DNA of 64,000 nt, from NCBI GenBank assembly GCA_963728285.1, contig CAVSJR010000003.1:372001-436000 (forward strand), given 5' to 3'. Origin of the DNA: CAVSJR01 sp963728285. GTDB taxonomy: Bacteria; Actinomycetota; UBA4738; HRBIN12. This document shows, piece by piece, positions 9,939 to 20,162 of this stretch. A program made the position numbers and the translations under genes. Each line of letters begins with the position of its first letter. Position 1 is the first letter of the stretch. Below the pieces are notes generated by a model that saw only the letters and a list, made by a program, of their open reading frames with translations, had not been told where the DNA came from and made no database searches.

Positions 9939-11237
9939 CTAGTGTACCTCATGGTTGTGCTCCGGCTCAGCTCCGTCGCCGCGAAACCCTGCCAGCCGCA
10001 CGAACCGGCGCTTGCCGACGCTCCACACGGACCCCTCCCAGGTGGAGGTCGATTCGCCCAGGGGCAACCGATGGGCCGTGATCCGCTCGCCCTGCTCCTC
10101 GGCCAGGTGCGGCCACCGGCATCGAACCCCCTCCTGATCGACGAGCCGGCGTCCGTGCGACTTGCTGTCGGCGAGGCCGAGCGACCAGAGCAGAGCTCCG
10201 ACGTCGACCTCCCCGTCGACGACGACGTCGGCGGAGGGCACCCACTTCGAGGGCACGTCGTCCTCGGGGATCTGGTTGAGCTTGTGCCGGCGATCGAACT
10301 CCCGTTCCGCCTCGTCTCCCGATCCGGGGCCGTGATAGAGCTCGACGACCTCGCGCGCCAGGCGGCGCTTCTCCTCCCCCGGATGCAGCGAGCCCTCGGC
10401 GAGGCCCTGCTCGATCCGATCCACCTCCTCCCGGTCCAGGCTCGTGGTCAGCCGGAGGTATTTCGCGATGAGCTCGTCGGGCACCCGCATCAGGCGGCCG
10501 AACATCTCGTCCGGGATATCCGTGAGCCCGACGGTGTTGTCGAACGACTTGGACATCTTGCGCCGGCCGTCGGTGCCCTCGAGCAGCGGCACGGTCATGA
10601 CCACCTGCGGGTCGATCCCGTACTCGCGCTGCAGCGCCCGGCCCATCAGCAGGTTGAACGTCTGGTCCGTGCCGCCGAGCTCCACGTCCGCCTCGATCGC
10701 GACGGAGTCCATCCCCTGCAGCAGCGGGTAGAGGAACTCGACCACGCTGATCGGCCTGCCGTCGCGATAGCGCTGCTGGAAGTCGTCGCGCTCGAGCATC
10801 TGCGCGACCGTCGTCGACGACGTGAGCCGCAGGACGTCGTCCATGCCCATCCCCGCCAGCCACTCGGAGTTGTGCCGCACCTCGGCCGCCTCCATGTCGA
10901 TGACGACGCCCGCTTGCTCGAGGTAGGTGCGGGCGTTCTCGTCGATCTCCTCGGACGAGAGCATCGAACGCGTCTCGGACCGCCCGGACGGGTCGCCGAC
11001 CCGCCCCGTGTAGTCGCCGATGATCAGCACCGCGACGTGTCCGAGGTCCTGGAACTGCCGCAGCTTCTGAAGTGGAACGGCGTGGCCGAGGTGCAGGTCG
11101 GGCCTGGAGGGATCGACGCCGAACTTCACGCGCAGGGGCCGGCCGAGCGCCAGCTTCTCCTCGAGTCCGTCGTCGGGGACGAGCCGCTCGACGCCCGAGG
11201 CGAGCGTCGCGATCGCATCGTCGGTGGACGCGCCCAT
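9939..11237 (-). CDS. tyrS: Tyrosyl-tRNA synthetase
   Basis: The intact 432-residue class I synthetase charges tRNA-Tyr. The HIGH-type signature is DLHLGHAVPLQ and the second signature is KMSKS rather than the KFGKT of the E. coli-type enzyme, so it belongs to the TyrZ-like subgroup. GGTDQTFNLLMGR marks the active site, and the last 70 residues look like an S4 RNA-binding domain (GRRLVDQEGVR). It is the last gene before the rrn promoter. The ATG start was chosen because it gives the usual N-terminus; the ribosome-binding site is weak. Confidence 0.95.
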   Translation of the reverse strand: MGASTDDAIATLASGVERLVPDDGLEEKLALGRPLRVKFGVDPSRPDLHLGHAVPLQKLRQFQDLGHVAVLIIGDYTGRVGDPSGRSETRSMLSSEEIDENARTYLEQAGVVIDMEAAEVRHNSEWLAGMGMDDVLRLTSSTTVAQMLERDDFQQRYRDGRPISVVEFLYPLLQGMDSVAIEADVELGGTDQTFNLLMGRALQREYGIDPQVVMTVPLLEGTDGRRKMSKSFDNTVGLTDIPDEMFGRLMRVPDELIAKYLRLTTSLDREEVDRIEQGLAEGSLHPGEEKRRLAREVVELYHGPGSGDEAEREFDRRHKLNQIPEDDVPSKWVPSADVVVDGEVDVGALLWSLGLADSKSHGRRLVDQEGVRCRWPHLAEEQGERITAHRLPLGESTSTWEGSVWSVGKRRFVRLAGFRGDGAEPEHNHEVH

Positions 11238-11296
11238 GACGTCGCGGATGCTACCAGCGCCCTCCCGCGGGGCGTCTTCAGCGGCGGCCGGCACGT

Positions 11297-11897
11297 CTAC
11301 GCCCTTGCCCTCCGCGCACGCGACACGAACGGGTCGCCCGTCTCCCAGAATCGCCACGGTTTCTCCGCCGCCTGGCGGATGCCGACTCGCGGGACCCTCC
11401 GAGATCGCCGTCACCGCCGTTCCCCGTTCGAGCCAGATCCCCTCCCCAGCCACCAGGTCCTCTCCGCCGGCGGCGCCGTCGATCGCGAGCGCCTGGCACA
11501 GGCGCGCGGGACCGGAGCACAGCAGTCGCGGGTCCGACGTTCCCCGCCGCTCCGCCATCGCGTCGAGGCCCTCGAGGGGCTCGCCGGCCCGCAGCAACAC
11601 CGCGCTGCCCTCCCCACGGCGGCCGGTCACGACGTTCGCGCAGAAATGCATGCCGTAGGTGAAATAGACGTACAGATACCCGGCGGGCCCGAACATGACC
11701 TCGGTTCGCGCCGTCCGGCCGTGATACGAATGGCTGGCCGGGTCGCCCTGCTCGTACGCCTCCGTCTCCACGAGGCGGACGGAGAGGCGCGTCCCGTCGG
11801 CCAGGATTCGCACGAGCACGCAGCCGAGGAGCGACGGCGCCACCACCGGCGAGGGGCGGGCGAGGAACCGCCTCGGGAGCCGAGAGCCCTCGGTCAC
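11297..11897 (-). CDS. 3-methyladenine DNA glycosylase (MPG/AAG family), frame broken near the end
   Basis: The protein begins at a GTG that overlaps the polX stop (GTGA). RRFLARPSPVVAPSLLG, LVETEAY (catalytic glutamate), YHGRTART and GYLYVYFTYGMH are hallmarks of the alkyladenine glycosylase fold that excises alkylated purines. After SEGP the frame is lost. Skipping one base near 11397 (CCC for CC) restores RVGIRQAAEKPWRFW, the usual family C-terminus, ending at TAG 11297-11299. Together with polX it forms a small base-excision repair pair. Confidence 0.88.
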
Positions 11898-13622
11898 GCC
11901 GCGGTCCCGTCCTTTCGCAGGAAGCGGCGAAGCTCCTCCAGCGGCCAGGCATTGATGACGTCCTCCCGGGTGAGCCACCCGCGCTGCGCCGTCCCGATCC
12001 CGAATCGAAGGAGCTCGAGGTGGCCGACCGCGTGGGCGTCCGTATCCACCGCGAATTTCGCGCCGAACCTCCTGGCCCGCAGGATGCGTTCGTCCGGCAG
12101 ATCGAGGCGGTCCGTGTGCGAGTTCACCTCCAGCGCGGTCCCGGTGCGCGCCGCGGCCCGGTAGACCTCCTCCTCGTCGAAGTCGATCGGCGGCCGGCTT
12201 CCGATCCGGCGGGTAGTCGGGTGGCCGATGATGTTCACGCGCGGGTTCTCGATCGCCCGGACGAGCCGGCGCGTCATCTCGTCGCGGGGAAGGTTGAAGT
12301 GCGAGTGGACCGACGCGACGCACAGATCGAACGTGGACAGGAAGTCCTCGTCCCAGTCGACGGTCCCGTCCGGCGCGATGTTGAGCTCCGTTCCGTGCAG
12401 CACCTCGAACGGCTGGCGCGGCGCCAGCGCCCTCAGCCGCTTGCGCTGGGCGAGCATCTTGTCCACCGTCATCCGCTGCATGTACAGCTCGGGAGCGTGG
12501 TCGGTCACCGCGTAGTACGCGTATCCCATCGAGCGCGCCCCCTCGAGCATCTGCTCGAGCGTGGCGAGGCCGTCCGTGAGGTCGGTATGCGTGTGCAGGT
12601 CGCCCGCGATGTCGGCGACCTCCACGAGCGTCGGCAGCTCCCCGGCGAGCGCAGCCTCGACCTCCCCGCGATCCTCGCGAAGCGTCGGCGGGATCCACGG
12701 CAGCCCGAGACGGTCGTAGACCTCCTCCTCGGTCTCGGCGACGATGAGCGTGCCCTCCTTCGCGTCGAACAGCCCGTACTCGGAGAGCTTGAGGCGCTTT
12801 CGCACGGCGATCTCTCGGATCCGGATGTTGTGCGCCTTGGAGCCCGTGAAGTAGATCATCGCGGCGCCCCAGACCTGCGGATCGACGACCCGCAGATCCA
12901 CCTGCAGCCCCTTCGGGGTGAGGATCGAGGACTTGGTCTCGCCCCGCGCGAGGACCGCGCCGTCCGCGGCCAGCGACGTGAACGCCTCCATGATCCCGGC
13001 GGCGTCGGTGCCGGCCGCGAGGAGGTCGACGTCCCCGATCGTGTCGGCCATGCGACGAAGCGATCCCGCGTACGCCGCCCGCGTCACCTGCGGCAGCCCC
13101 TCCAGCTCGCCGAGCAGGGACTCCGCGACGTCCATCGCGATCCCGATCTGGACCCGCCCGCCCGAGGCCTGCAGCCGCTCGAGGCCTCGGAGGATGTTCT
13201 CCTCCGTCCTCTTGCCGAACCCCTTCAAGCCCGGTGAGCGCGCCCTGCTGCACGGCCGCGGCGAGCTCGTCGGGCGAGGAGACGCCGAGCTCTCGATGAA
13301 GCACCATCGCCTTCTTGGGCCCGACGCCCGGGACGGCCATCATGTCGCGGACGCCCGCCGGGATCTGCGCGCGCAGCTCGTCCAGCGCCGTGATCGTGCC
13401 GGTGCGAAGGCACTCCTCGATCTTCTCGGCGATGGACTTCCCGACGTTCGGGATGGCCTGCAGCTCCCTCACGCTGAAGCCCTCGATGTCCGCATGGAAG
13501 CCCCCGACCGCCCGCGCCGCCTTCTCGTAGGCGCGAGCCTTGTACGGGTCCTTCGACAGGATCGACAGCAGATCCGCGTATTCGCTCAGGGTCGCCTCGA
13601 CGGCGTCGTTCGCCCGGGGCAT
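11894..13622 (-). CDS. polX: DNA polymerase X family protein with C-terminal PHP domain, frame broken once
   Basis: The N-terminal region has the helix-hairpin-helix motifs IPNVGKSIAEKI and VPGVGPKKA. The central polymerase palm contains AGSLRRMADTIGDVDLL, with the GS and DxD metal-binding motif. The C-terminal PHP domain begins DLHTHTDLTDG and ends with HPTTRRIGSRPP and DTDAH, consistent with a 3'-5' exonuclease or AP-endonuclease site. The frame breaks near 13229, where GGCTTGAAG stands for an expected GGCTGAAG; removing a base joins TGLKGFGKR. Total length is about 575 residues, normal for bacterial PolX. It acts in gap-filling repair. Confidence 0.92.
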
Positions 13623-13641
13623 CGGCTCTACCCGGGCTCGA

Positions 13642-14562
13642 TCAGGCGAGCTCGAGCAGCCACAGAAGCAGCGCCTTCTGGCTGTGCAGGCGGTTCTCGG
13701 CCTGATCCCACACCGCGGAGCGAGGGCCGTCGATCACCTCGTCGGTGATCTCCTGCCCGCGGTGCGCCGGCAGGCAATGAAGCACGACGACGTCGTCGCT
13801 CGCGGCGTCGACGAGCGCCTGGTTCAGCTGGTAGGCCGGGAAGACGAGGGCGCGCTCGTCGGCCTCCGCCTCCTGCCCCATGCTGGCCCACACGTCGGTG
13901 TAGAGGACGTCGGCCCCGCTCGCCGCGGCCTTCGGATCCGTGATGATCTCCACCCCGCCCCGCGTCTGGCTCGCGATCTCCTTCGCGCGCTGAACCACCT
14001 GCGGGATCGGCTCGAAACCCGGCGGCGTGGACACGCGGACGGTCATGCCCGCCTTCGTTCCCCCGAGCAGCAGGGAGTGGGCGACGTTGTTGCCGTCCCC
14101 GAGATAGGTCATCACGAGGCCCTCGAGGTCGCTCCTCCACTCCTGCACCGTCTGGAGATCGGCCAGGCATTGACAGGGATGCTCGAAGTCCGACAGCGAG
14201 TTGACGACCGGGACGGTGGCGGCGGAGGCGAGGACCTCGAGCCGCTCCTGCTCGAAGGTTCGAAGCACGATCGCGTCCACGTAGCGGGAGAGCACCCGGC
14301 CGGTGTCCTCGATCGTCTCCCCGCGGCCGAGCTGCAGGTCGCTCGCCGAGAGGACGACGGGATGGCCCCCCATCGAGGAGACCGCCACCTCGAACGATAC
14401 GCGCGTGCGCGTCGAGGGCTTCTCGAAGATGAGCGCGACGGCCTTGCCGGCGAGCCGGCCCGCGTAGCGCTCCGGCTCCGCCTTCGCCGAGGCCGAGAGC
14501 CCGAGCACGGTGGCGAGCTCGTCCGGGGAGAGATCGTCGACCGAGAGATAGCTCCGCGCCAT
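13642..14562 (-). CDS. argF: Ornithine carbamoyltransferase
   Basis: The intact 306-residue enzyme transfers the carbamoyl group to ornithine in arginine synthesis. The carbamoyl-phosphate motif STRTR lies near residue 50, FEHPCQ near 126 and HCLPAHRG near 264; the last separates it from aspartate carbamoyltransferase. No other arg gene is present here, so it is isolated from its pathway and sits between pheT and polX. The start ATG follows the pheT stop by nine bases. Confidence 0.95.
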   Translation of the reverse strand: MARSYLSVDDLSPDELATVLGLSASAKAEPERYAGRLAGKAVALIFEKPSTRTRVSFEVAVSSMGGHPVVLSASDLQLGRGETIEDTGRVLSRYVDAIVLRTFEQERLEVLASAATVPVVNSLSDFEHPCQCLADLQTVQEWRSDLEGLVMTYLGDGNNVAHSLLLGGTKAGMTVRVSTPPGFEPIPQVVQRAKEIASQTRGGVEIITDPKAAASGADVLYTDVWASMGQEAEADERALVFPAYQLNQALVDAASDDVVVLHCLPAHRGQEITDEVIDGPRSAVWDQAENRLHSQKALLLWLLELA

Positions 14563-14571
14563 CCGGCGAGT

Positions 14572-16950
14572 CTATCGACTCCGCAATACGCCCGCGAAAT
14601 CGGCCTCGATCCGGCGCACGATCGCGTCGATCACCGGCTCGACCTCATCGTCGGTCAGCGTCCGATCGGGGGCGCGGAAGTCCACGGCGAACGCCAGGCT
14701 CTTGCTCCCCTCCGGGACGGCGTCGCCGACGTACACGTCGAACAGGCGGCCTCCGTCGAGGAGCTCGCCGCCGGCGTCGGTGATCGCGGCGAGCACCGCC
14801 GCCGCGGGCGTGGATCGCTCGACGATGAAGGCGAGATCGCGACGGACCGGCGGGAAGCGCGAGACGCTCCCGGCGGCCGCATCCGCACGGGAGGCCGACC
14901 GCAGCGCCTCCACCTCGAGCTCGGCGACGGCGACCCGTCCCCCCAGCCCCAGGCGCTCGGCCCGGCCGGGATGCAGCTCGCCCAGGACGCCGACCCGCTG
15001 CCCGCCGATCAGGACGAATGCCGACCTGCCCGGATGGAGGAGGTCGCCCGGCACCGCATCGCCGACCGCCCACTCGGGGATCCCCAGGTCACCGAGGATG
15101 GCCTCGAGCGCGCCCTTTGCGTCGAAGAAATCGAGGGGTCGCTCGGGCTCCGCCCAGGTCTCCGAGGCCGGCCCGGCCAGCGCGAATGCGAGCACGTCGC
15201 GTTCCCGAGGCTCGCCGTCGTCGAGCCGGAAGGCCGATCCCACCTCGAACAGGCACACCGTCGTGGCCCCGCGCGCCTGATTCGAGGCGACGGCGGCGAG
15301 CACGCCCGGCAGGAGGCGGGCGCGAAGGTATCCCTCGTCGGCGGTCAGGGGGTTCGCGACGACGACCGCATCACCGTCGCCGGTCAGGTCGAGCGCCTCC
15401 GCCGAGGCGAACGACGGCGAGACGATCTCGCGGAGCCCGGCCCGCCGCGCCACGTCCCGCACCCGGCCCAGGAACGCGTAGGACTCGGGCAGGCTCCCGG
15501 CGCCGCGGACGGCGGGAAGCGTCGACTCCACCCGGTCGTAGCCGCGAACGCGGGCGATCTCCTCGATGAGGTCGACCTCCCGCTCGATGTCCACGCGGTA
15601 GCCCGGCACCTCGACCGTGATCGAATCGGCCGCGTCCTCGTGCGCCATGCCCAGCCGGTCGAAGACGGATGCCGCCTCGTCGGCCGAGACCTCGTCGCCG
15701 AGCAGCTTCGACGCGCGCGACGGGCGAACGGCGACGCGCCGGCGCTCGGGCGCGGCGCCCGCCTCGATGGAGCCCGCGAGCACCTGCGCCCCGCACCACC
15801 GCGCGATCAGCGCGCTCGCTCGATCGGCCGCGATCGGCACCGCCTCCGGGTCGACCCCCCGCTCGAAGCGCATGGAGGCCTCCGTCGACAGGCCGATCCG
15901 CCTGCGCGTCCGCTGGATGCCGCGCCGCTCGAACGAGGCGCTCTCCAGAAGGATCTCGGTCGTCGCCTCCGACACCTCGGCGACGGCGCCGCCCATCACG
16001 CCGGCGACGGCCACGGACCGCTCGACGTCGGCGATCAGGAGGTCGTCCCCGGTGAACGTGCGCTCCACGCCGTCCAGCGTGGTCAGGCGCTCGCCCTCCG
16101 CCGCTCGTCGCACGACGATGCCCGGCCCGCGCAGCAGCGAGAGGTCGAAGGGGTGCAGCGGCTGGCCGATCTCGAGCATCGCGTAGTTCGTCGCGTCCAC
16201 CGCCGCGGAGATCGGCCGCATGCCCGACGCGGTGAGCCGCGCCTGGACGTCGGGGGGGACGGCACGTGCCGGACGTCGCGAAGGATTCGGGCGAGGTAGC
16301 GGGGACACCGCTCAGGATCGCGGATCTCGACGGTGCGCCACCTCGCCGGCCTTCTCGTCGGCCTCCTCCACGGCGACGTCGGGAAGCACGAGCGGCGTCC
16401 CGGTCGCCGCGGCCACCTCCCGCGCCACGCCGAGAACGGAGAGGAAGTCGGGCCGGTTGGGGGTCACCTCGATGTCGAGGACGGCGTCGCGAAGGCCGAG
16501 CGCCTCGCCGACGTCGTCGCCGGGCGACACGGTCGGTGGAAGCAACAGGATTCCCTCGTGGCTCGGCGCCACGGCGAGCTCCATCGCCGAGCACAGCATC
16601 CCGTCCGAGACGACGCCGCGGATCTCGCGCGCCGTGAGCGGCTCGTCGAGCGCCGGCACGCTCGCCCCCGGCCCGGCGAGGGGAACCAGGTCGCCGGGGC
16701 GCATGTTCCTGACGCCGACGACGACCTCCCGCTCCCCCGCGCCCGTCGACACCCGGGCGAGGCACAGCTTGTCCGAGTTGGGATGGTCGCGCACCTCGAG
16801 CACGCGCGCCGCGACGACCCCCGACAGCCCCTCCCACGGCCGAAGGATGTCCTCGACCTCGGCGCCCCTCGCCGTCAGCAGCTCGGCGAGCTCCTCCGCG
16901 GAGAGGTCGGTGGGGCACAGCTCGCGAAGCCATGAGACGACGATCCTCAC
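14572..16950 (-). CDS. pheT: Phenylalanyl-tRNA synthetase beta subunit, frame broken twice
   Basis: The start is a GTG overlapping the pheS stop (GTGA), giving VRIVVSWLRELCP. The tRNA-binding EMAP-like domain comes first (VRDHPNSDKLCLARV), then the B3/B4 editing domain, B5 (VPGYRVDIEREVDLIEEIARVRGYD) and a C-terminal FDX-ACB anticodon-binding domain (RRDLAFIVE). Near 16334 CACC replaces CAC and near 16263 another extra base appears; skipping both restores AHVEIRDPERCPRYLARILRD, the usual B3 sequence. About 790 residues in total. It forms the alpha2-beta2 enzyme with PheS. Confidence 0.93.
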
Positions 16951-17999
16951 GCCACGCCCTCGAACCGCTCGAGGAACCGGAGGTCGCCCTCGTAGAACAT
17001 CCGGATGTCGGGGATCCCGTAGCGAAGGATCGCCACGCGCTCGATGCCCATGCCGAACGCGAACCCCGTGTAGCGCTCGGCGTCGTACCCGACGGCCTCG
17101 AGCACGTTCGGATGCACCATGCCGGCGCCGAGCAGCTCGATCCATCCGTTGCCGCACGTCGAGCAGCCCTCGCCGTCGCAGCGCAGGCACGAGACGGCCA
17201 CCCCGGCCCCGGGCTCGACGAACGGAAAGTAGTCGGGAGTCAGCCGCACCCGCTGCCGCGGCCCGAACATCGCACGGGCGAACGCCTCGAGCGTCCCCTT
17301 CAGGTCGGCGAACGACAGTCCCTCGTCCACCGCCAGGCCCTCGACCTGATGAAAGACCGAGGTGTGGGTCGCGTCGGCGGCCTCGCGCCGGAACACGCGG
17401 CCGGGAGCCACGACGTAGATCGGCGGCTCGGCGGCCTCCATGGTGCGGATCTGCACGGCGGAGGTCTCGGTTCGAAGCAGCAGCTCGTGGTCGGGGACGT
17501 CGAGGTAGAGCGAGTCCTTCATCGTTCGCGCCGGATGGTCCGGCGGGATGTTCAACGCCTCGAAGTTGTACCAGTCGGTCTCGATCTGCGGGCCCTGCGC
17601 CACGCGGTAGCCCATGCGCGTGAACACGTCGACGATCTGCCGCTCGACGATGGTGAGGGGGTGCAGCGACCCCCCGCGCGGGCGGCGGCCCGGCAGCGTG
17701 ACGTCGACGCCGTCGGCGGCCAGCAATCCCTCCTCCGCCGCGGCCCGGAGCTCGCGGCGCCGGCCTTCCAGCGCCGCCTGGAGCGCGGCGCGCACCTCGT
17801 TCGCGACGAGGCCGACGCGCCGTCGGTCGTCCGGCTCGAACGCGCCGAGCGACCGCTGCGCCTGCGAGAACGGAGCCTTGCGGCCGAGGACGCCGACCTG
17901 CGCCGCCTCCAGCTCATCGAGCGATCCGGCCGACTCGAACGCCTCGATGCCGCGGGCTCGCTCACCCTCGAGGGTGCGGAGGGCCTCCTCCGGGTTCAT
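16947..17999 (-). CDS. pheS: Phenylalanyl-tRNA synthetase alpha subunit
   Basis: The intact 350-residue class II catalytic subunit has an N-terminal coiled-coil tRNA-binding region, then HPLTIVERQI, motif 2 around RTETSAVQIRTM and VFRREAADATHTSVFHQVEG, and motif 3 in GFAFGMGIERVAILRYGIPD. The CLRCDGEGCSTCGNGW knuckle is a usual feature of many bacterial PheS proteins. Its stop overlaps pheT, so the subunits are translationally coupled. It follows the methyltransferase-kinase fusion gene in the infC string. Confidence 0.96.
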   Translation of the reverse strand: MNPEEALRTLEGERARGIEAFESAGSLDELEAAQVGVLGRKAPFSQAQRSLGAFEPDDRRRVGLVANEVRAALQAALEGRRRELRAAAEEGLLAADGVDVTLPGRRPRGGSLHPLTIVERQIVDVFTRMGYRVAQGPQIETDWYNFEALNIPPDHPARTMKDSLYLDVPDHELLLRTETSAVQIRTMEAAEPPIYVVAPGRVFRREAADATHTSVFHQVEGLAVDEGLSFADLKGTLEAFARAMFGPRQRVRLTPDYFPFVEPGAGVAVSCLRCDGEGCSTCGNGWIELLGAGMVHPNVLEAVGYDAERYTGFAFGMGIERVAILRYGIPDIRMFYEGDLRFLERFEGVA

Positions 18000-18014
18000 G
18001 GCCCGGGAGTCTAA

Positions 18015-19445
18015 TCAATCGCCTGCGAGCGGCACGTCCAGCACGAACTCGAGACGGTCGTCCGCGGCGATCGCGCTCGTCGTCCCGCCCTGCGCCTCCG
18101 CGATCCCCCGCGCGACGAACAGTCCGATCTTGGATCCCGACCCGGTTCCCGGCCGTCGCGGGAGGAACAGCTTGGCCGCCGCCGACGGCGTCAGGTCGGT
18201 CCCGGCGCGCGACACCGTCATGCGGAACCGGCCCCGCTGCACCTCGCCGGACACGGAGATGGGGCCCTCCCGCCCCCACCAGATCTCCCCCTCGATGAAC
18301 GCGGCGAGCACCTCCCTGAGGCGGTCCGGGTCGATCAGCACCGTGAGCTCGCCGCCCTCCCACATCACGTCGGGATGCTCGGGATCGCGATCCAGCGACT
18401 CCTTCAGCGCGGCGACCAGCTCGGGGACGTTCACGCGCTGCGGGAACAGGTCGAGATGGCCTCCCACGATCCGCGCCGCATCCACGAGGAGCCGGATGAT
18501 GCCGTCCATCCGGTCGGTATCGTGGGCGATCCCGCGGAACATCAGCTGGCGCTGGTCCTCGTTCATCGCCTCCCATCGGCGCGAGAGCGCGAACGCGAAG
18601 CCCTTCATCGCGGTGAGCGGGGAGCGGATGTCGTGCGCCGCGGCGGCGATGACCGCCTCGAGGGCGGCCCGGTAGCCCTCCCTGGCCTGGCGGGACCACT
18701 CGAAGAAGGCCACGGTCGCGGCGGCGGCGAGGTTGAGCGACTCGGCGCGCGGCGCGATCGGGATTCGCACGCGGAGATCGGCGAGCGACGAGATCTCCGG
18801 CGGGAGCCCCCAGGCCTCGTTGCCGAACACGAACGCGGCCGGCCGGGCCAGCTCGACCTCGTAGAGATCGGCCTCCCCCTCCCCCGACATCGCCAGGATC
18901 GAGAGGTCCTGCTCGCGCAGGGCGCGGATCACGTCGGACGTCTCGCCGCCTCGCACCACCGGGAGGTGAAAGAGCGAGCCCGCGGACGCGCGAACCGTCT
19001 TCGGGTTGTAGACGTCCACCGACGATCCGGACAGCACGACGCCGTCGATGCCGGCGGCGTCCGCCGAGCGCAGCACGGTCCCGGCGTTGCCCGGGTCGCG
19101 CACGGCGTGGAGCACGGCGACCGATGTGGCGGCCGAGAGGGCATCGAGGGGCACATCGAGGAAGCTGCCGACTCCGACCAGGCCCTGCGGCGTCACCGTC
19201 GAGGTGAGCCGGCCCATGATCTCCTCGCTCACCTGGTGAACCGGCACGCCCTTGCGCTCGGCGCGCCGGACGAGCTCGTTGTCGCCGTCGGTGTGAAAGA
19301 GCGACTCGAGGCTCGACTGAGACGACAGGGCCTCCGCCACCCCCTGGGCGCCCTCGACGAGGAAGCGTTCGGCCTGCTCGCGGTAGGTCCGCTTCTTCAG
19401 CCGAACGGCCTCCGCGACTCTGCGGTTGTTGACCGAGGTGATCAC
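18015..19445 (-). CDS. SpoU/TrmH rRNA 2'-O-methyltransferase fused to a histidine-kinase-like transmitter
   Basis: Residues 1 to about 255 are a SpoU methyltransferase: substrate-binding N-terminus, then LHAVRDPGNAGTVLRSADA, FGNEAWGLP and RAESLNLAAA, the trefoil-knot SAM motifs. The frame then runs straight into AAAAHDIRSPLTAMKGF, a HisKA H-box with the phospho-accepting histidine. A HATPase_c-like end follows, with a G2-type SGSKIGLFVARGIAEAQGG. The N-box has lost its asparagine (EVLAAFIEGEIWW) and no clear G1 DxG motif is visible, so kinase activity is doubtful. The gene sits between rplT and pheS, where plain TrmH genes are common. No membrane segment is present. Artefactual fusion by an indel cannot be excluded, but there is no stop remnant. 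Confidence 0.85.
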   Translation of the reverse strand: MITSVNNRRVAEAVRLKKRTYREQAERFLVEGAQGVAEALSSQSSLESLFHTDGDNELVRRAERKGVPVHQVSEEIMGRLTSTVTPQGLVGVGSFLDVPLDALSAATSVAVLHAVRDPGNAGTVLRSADAAGIDGVVLSGSSVDVYNPKTVRASAGSLFHLPVVRGGETSDVIRALREQDLSILAMSGEGEADLYEVELARPAAFVFGNEAWGLPPEISSLADLRVRIPIAPRAESLNLAAAATVAFFEWSRQAREGYRAALEAVIAAAAHDIRSPLTAMKGFAFALSRRWEAMNEDQRQLMFRGIAHDTDRMDGIIRLLVDAARIVGGHLDLFPQRVNVPELVAALKESLDRDPEHPDVMWEGGELTVLIDPDRLREVLAAFIEGEIWWGREGPISVSGEVQRGRFRMTVSRAGTDLTPSAAAKLFLPRRPGTGSGSKIGLFVARGIAEAQGGTTSAIAADDRLEFVLDVPLAGD

Positions 19446-19507
19446 GCGGGCTTCTCCCAGGCGCCGGATCCCGCGGACCAGGGCGGCCCGCCGGACGGAA
19501 GTCTACG

Positions 19508-19523
19508 GCCCGCGAAGCGGGCA
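19508..19523 (-). terminator. Hairpin after rplT, weak terminator or processing site
   Basis: GCCCGC and GCGGGC arms enclose a 3-nt loop between rplT and the methyltransferase gene. No T-run follows, so termination would be weak; it may instead stabilise the ribosomal protein mRNA. Confidence 0.35.
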
Positions 19524-19546
19524 GCGAGGAGGCGGGGCGCGAGGGG

Positions 19547-19915
19547 TCAGCCCGCGGCCGCGGGAAGGGCGTTGCGGGCCGTCTCGACGAGCTGGGTGAA
19601 CGCCGCCGGATCGTGCACGGCGATGTCGGCGAGCACCTTGCGGTCGAGGTCCACCTCGGCCGCCTTGAGCCCGCTCATGAAGCGAGAGTAGGACATCCCG
19701 TTCTGCCGGCTGGCGGCGCCGATGCGCGTGATCCACAGCCGCCGGAACTGCGCCTTGCGGTCGCGCCGGTCGCGGTAGGCGTAGACCTCCGAGTGGCGGA
19801 CCTGTTCCTTCGCGACGCGCAGCCGCTTGCGCCGGCTGCCCGTGTATCCCTTCGCCGCCTCGAGGATCTCGCGACGCTTCTTCTTCGCGTGGACGGAGCG
19901 CTTGATCCGAGCCAT
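19547..19915 (-). CDS. rplT: 50S ribosomal protein L20
   Basis: The intact 122-residue protein begins MARIKRSVHAKKKRREIL and contains YRDRRDRKAQFRRLWITRI, the strongly conserved rRNA-binding core of L20. It binds 23S rRNA early in large-subunit assembly. It follows rpmI by three bases in the infC-rpmI-rplT order typical of bacteria. In many bacteria L20 also represses this operon, so a leader element near infC is expected. Confidence 0.97.
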   Translation of the reverse strand: MARIKRSVHAKKKRREILEAAKGYTGSRRKRLRVAKEQVRHSEVYAYRDRRDRKAQFRRLWITRIGAASRQNGMSYSRFMSGLKAAEVDLDRKVLADIAVHDPAAFTQLVETARNALPAAAG

Positions 19916-19918
19916 CGG

Positions 19919-20110
19919 CTAGCGCCCCAGCATCCGCTTGATCGTGCCGCGCTCCGCCCTGGTCTCGGACATGCCCTCGATGCGCCGGCGCCGGCTGCCG
20001 GTCTTCTTCGTGAGCATGTGGTTGCCCGTCGCCTTCCGGTGCAGGACCTTGCCGGTCCGCGTGATCCGAAAGCGCTTGGCGGTCGCCCGGTGCGTCTTCA
20101 TCTTCGGCAT
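19919..20110 (-). CDS. rpmI: 50S ribosomal protein L35
   Basis: The 63-residue basic protein begins MPKMKTHRATAKRFRITRTG, matching L35, with the typical KKTGSRRRRIEG segment. It lies between infC and rplT. The start ATG is about 50 bases after the restored infC stop. Confidence 0.96.
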   Translation of the reverse strand: MPKMKTHRATAKRFRITRTGKVLHRKATGNHMLTKKTGSRRRRIEGMSETRAERGTIKRMLGR

Positions 20111-20162
20111 CTGCGTCTCACTTCCACGTTCCGTTCAACGGTTGTCGTCACGGCCCTGGGCC

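Noticed and set aside
9939..13622. A single 1,227-codon minus-strand frame covering parts of polX, the glycosylase and tyrS
   Set aside because: It is a composite made by frame breaks; the real proteins lie in their own frames and the middle of this frame is low-complexity antisense-like sequence.
13540..16299. A 919-codon plus-strand frame
   Set aside because: It is antisense to argF and pheT, is rich in arginine, glycine and histidine, and is a normal by-product of high GC content.
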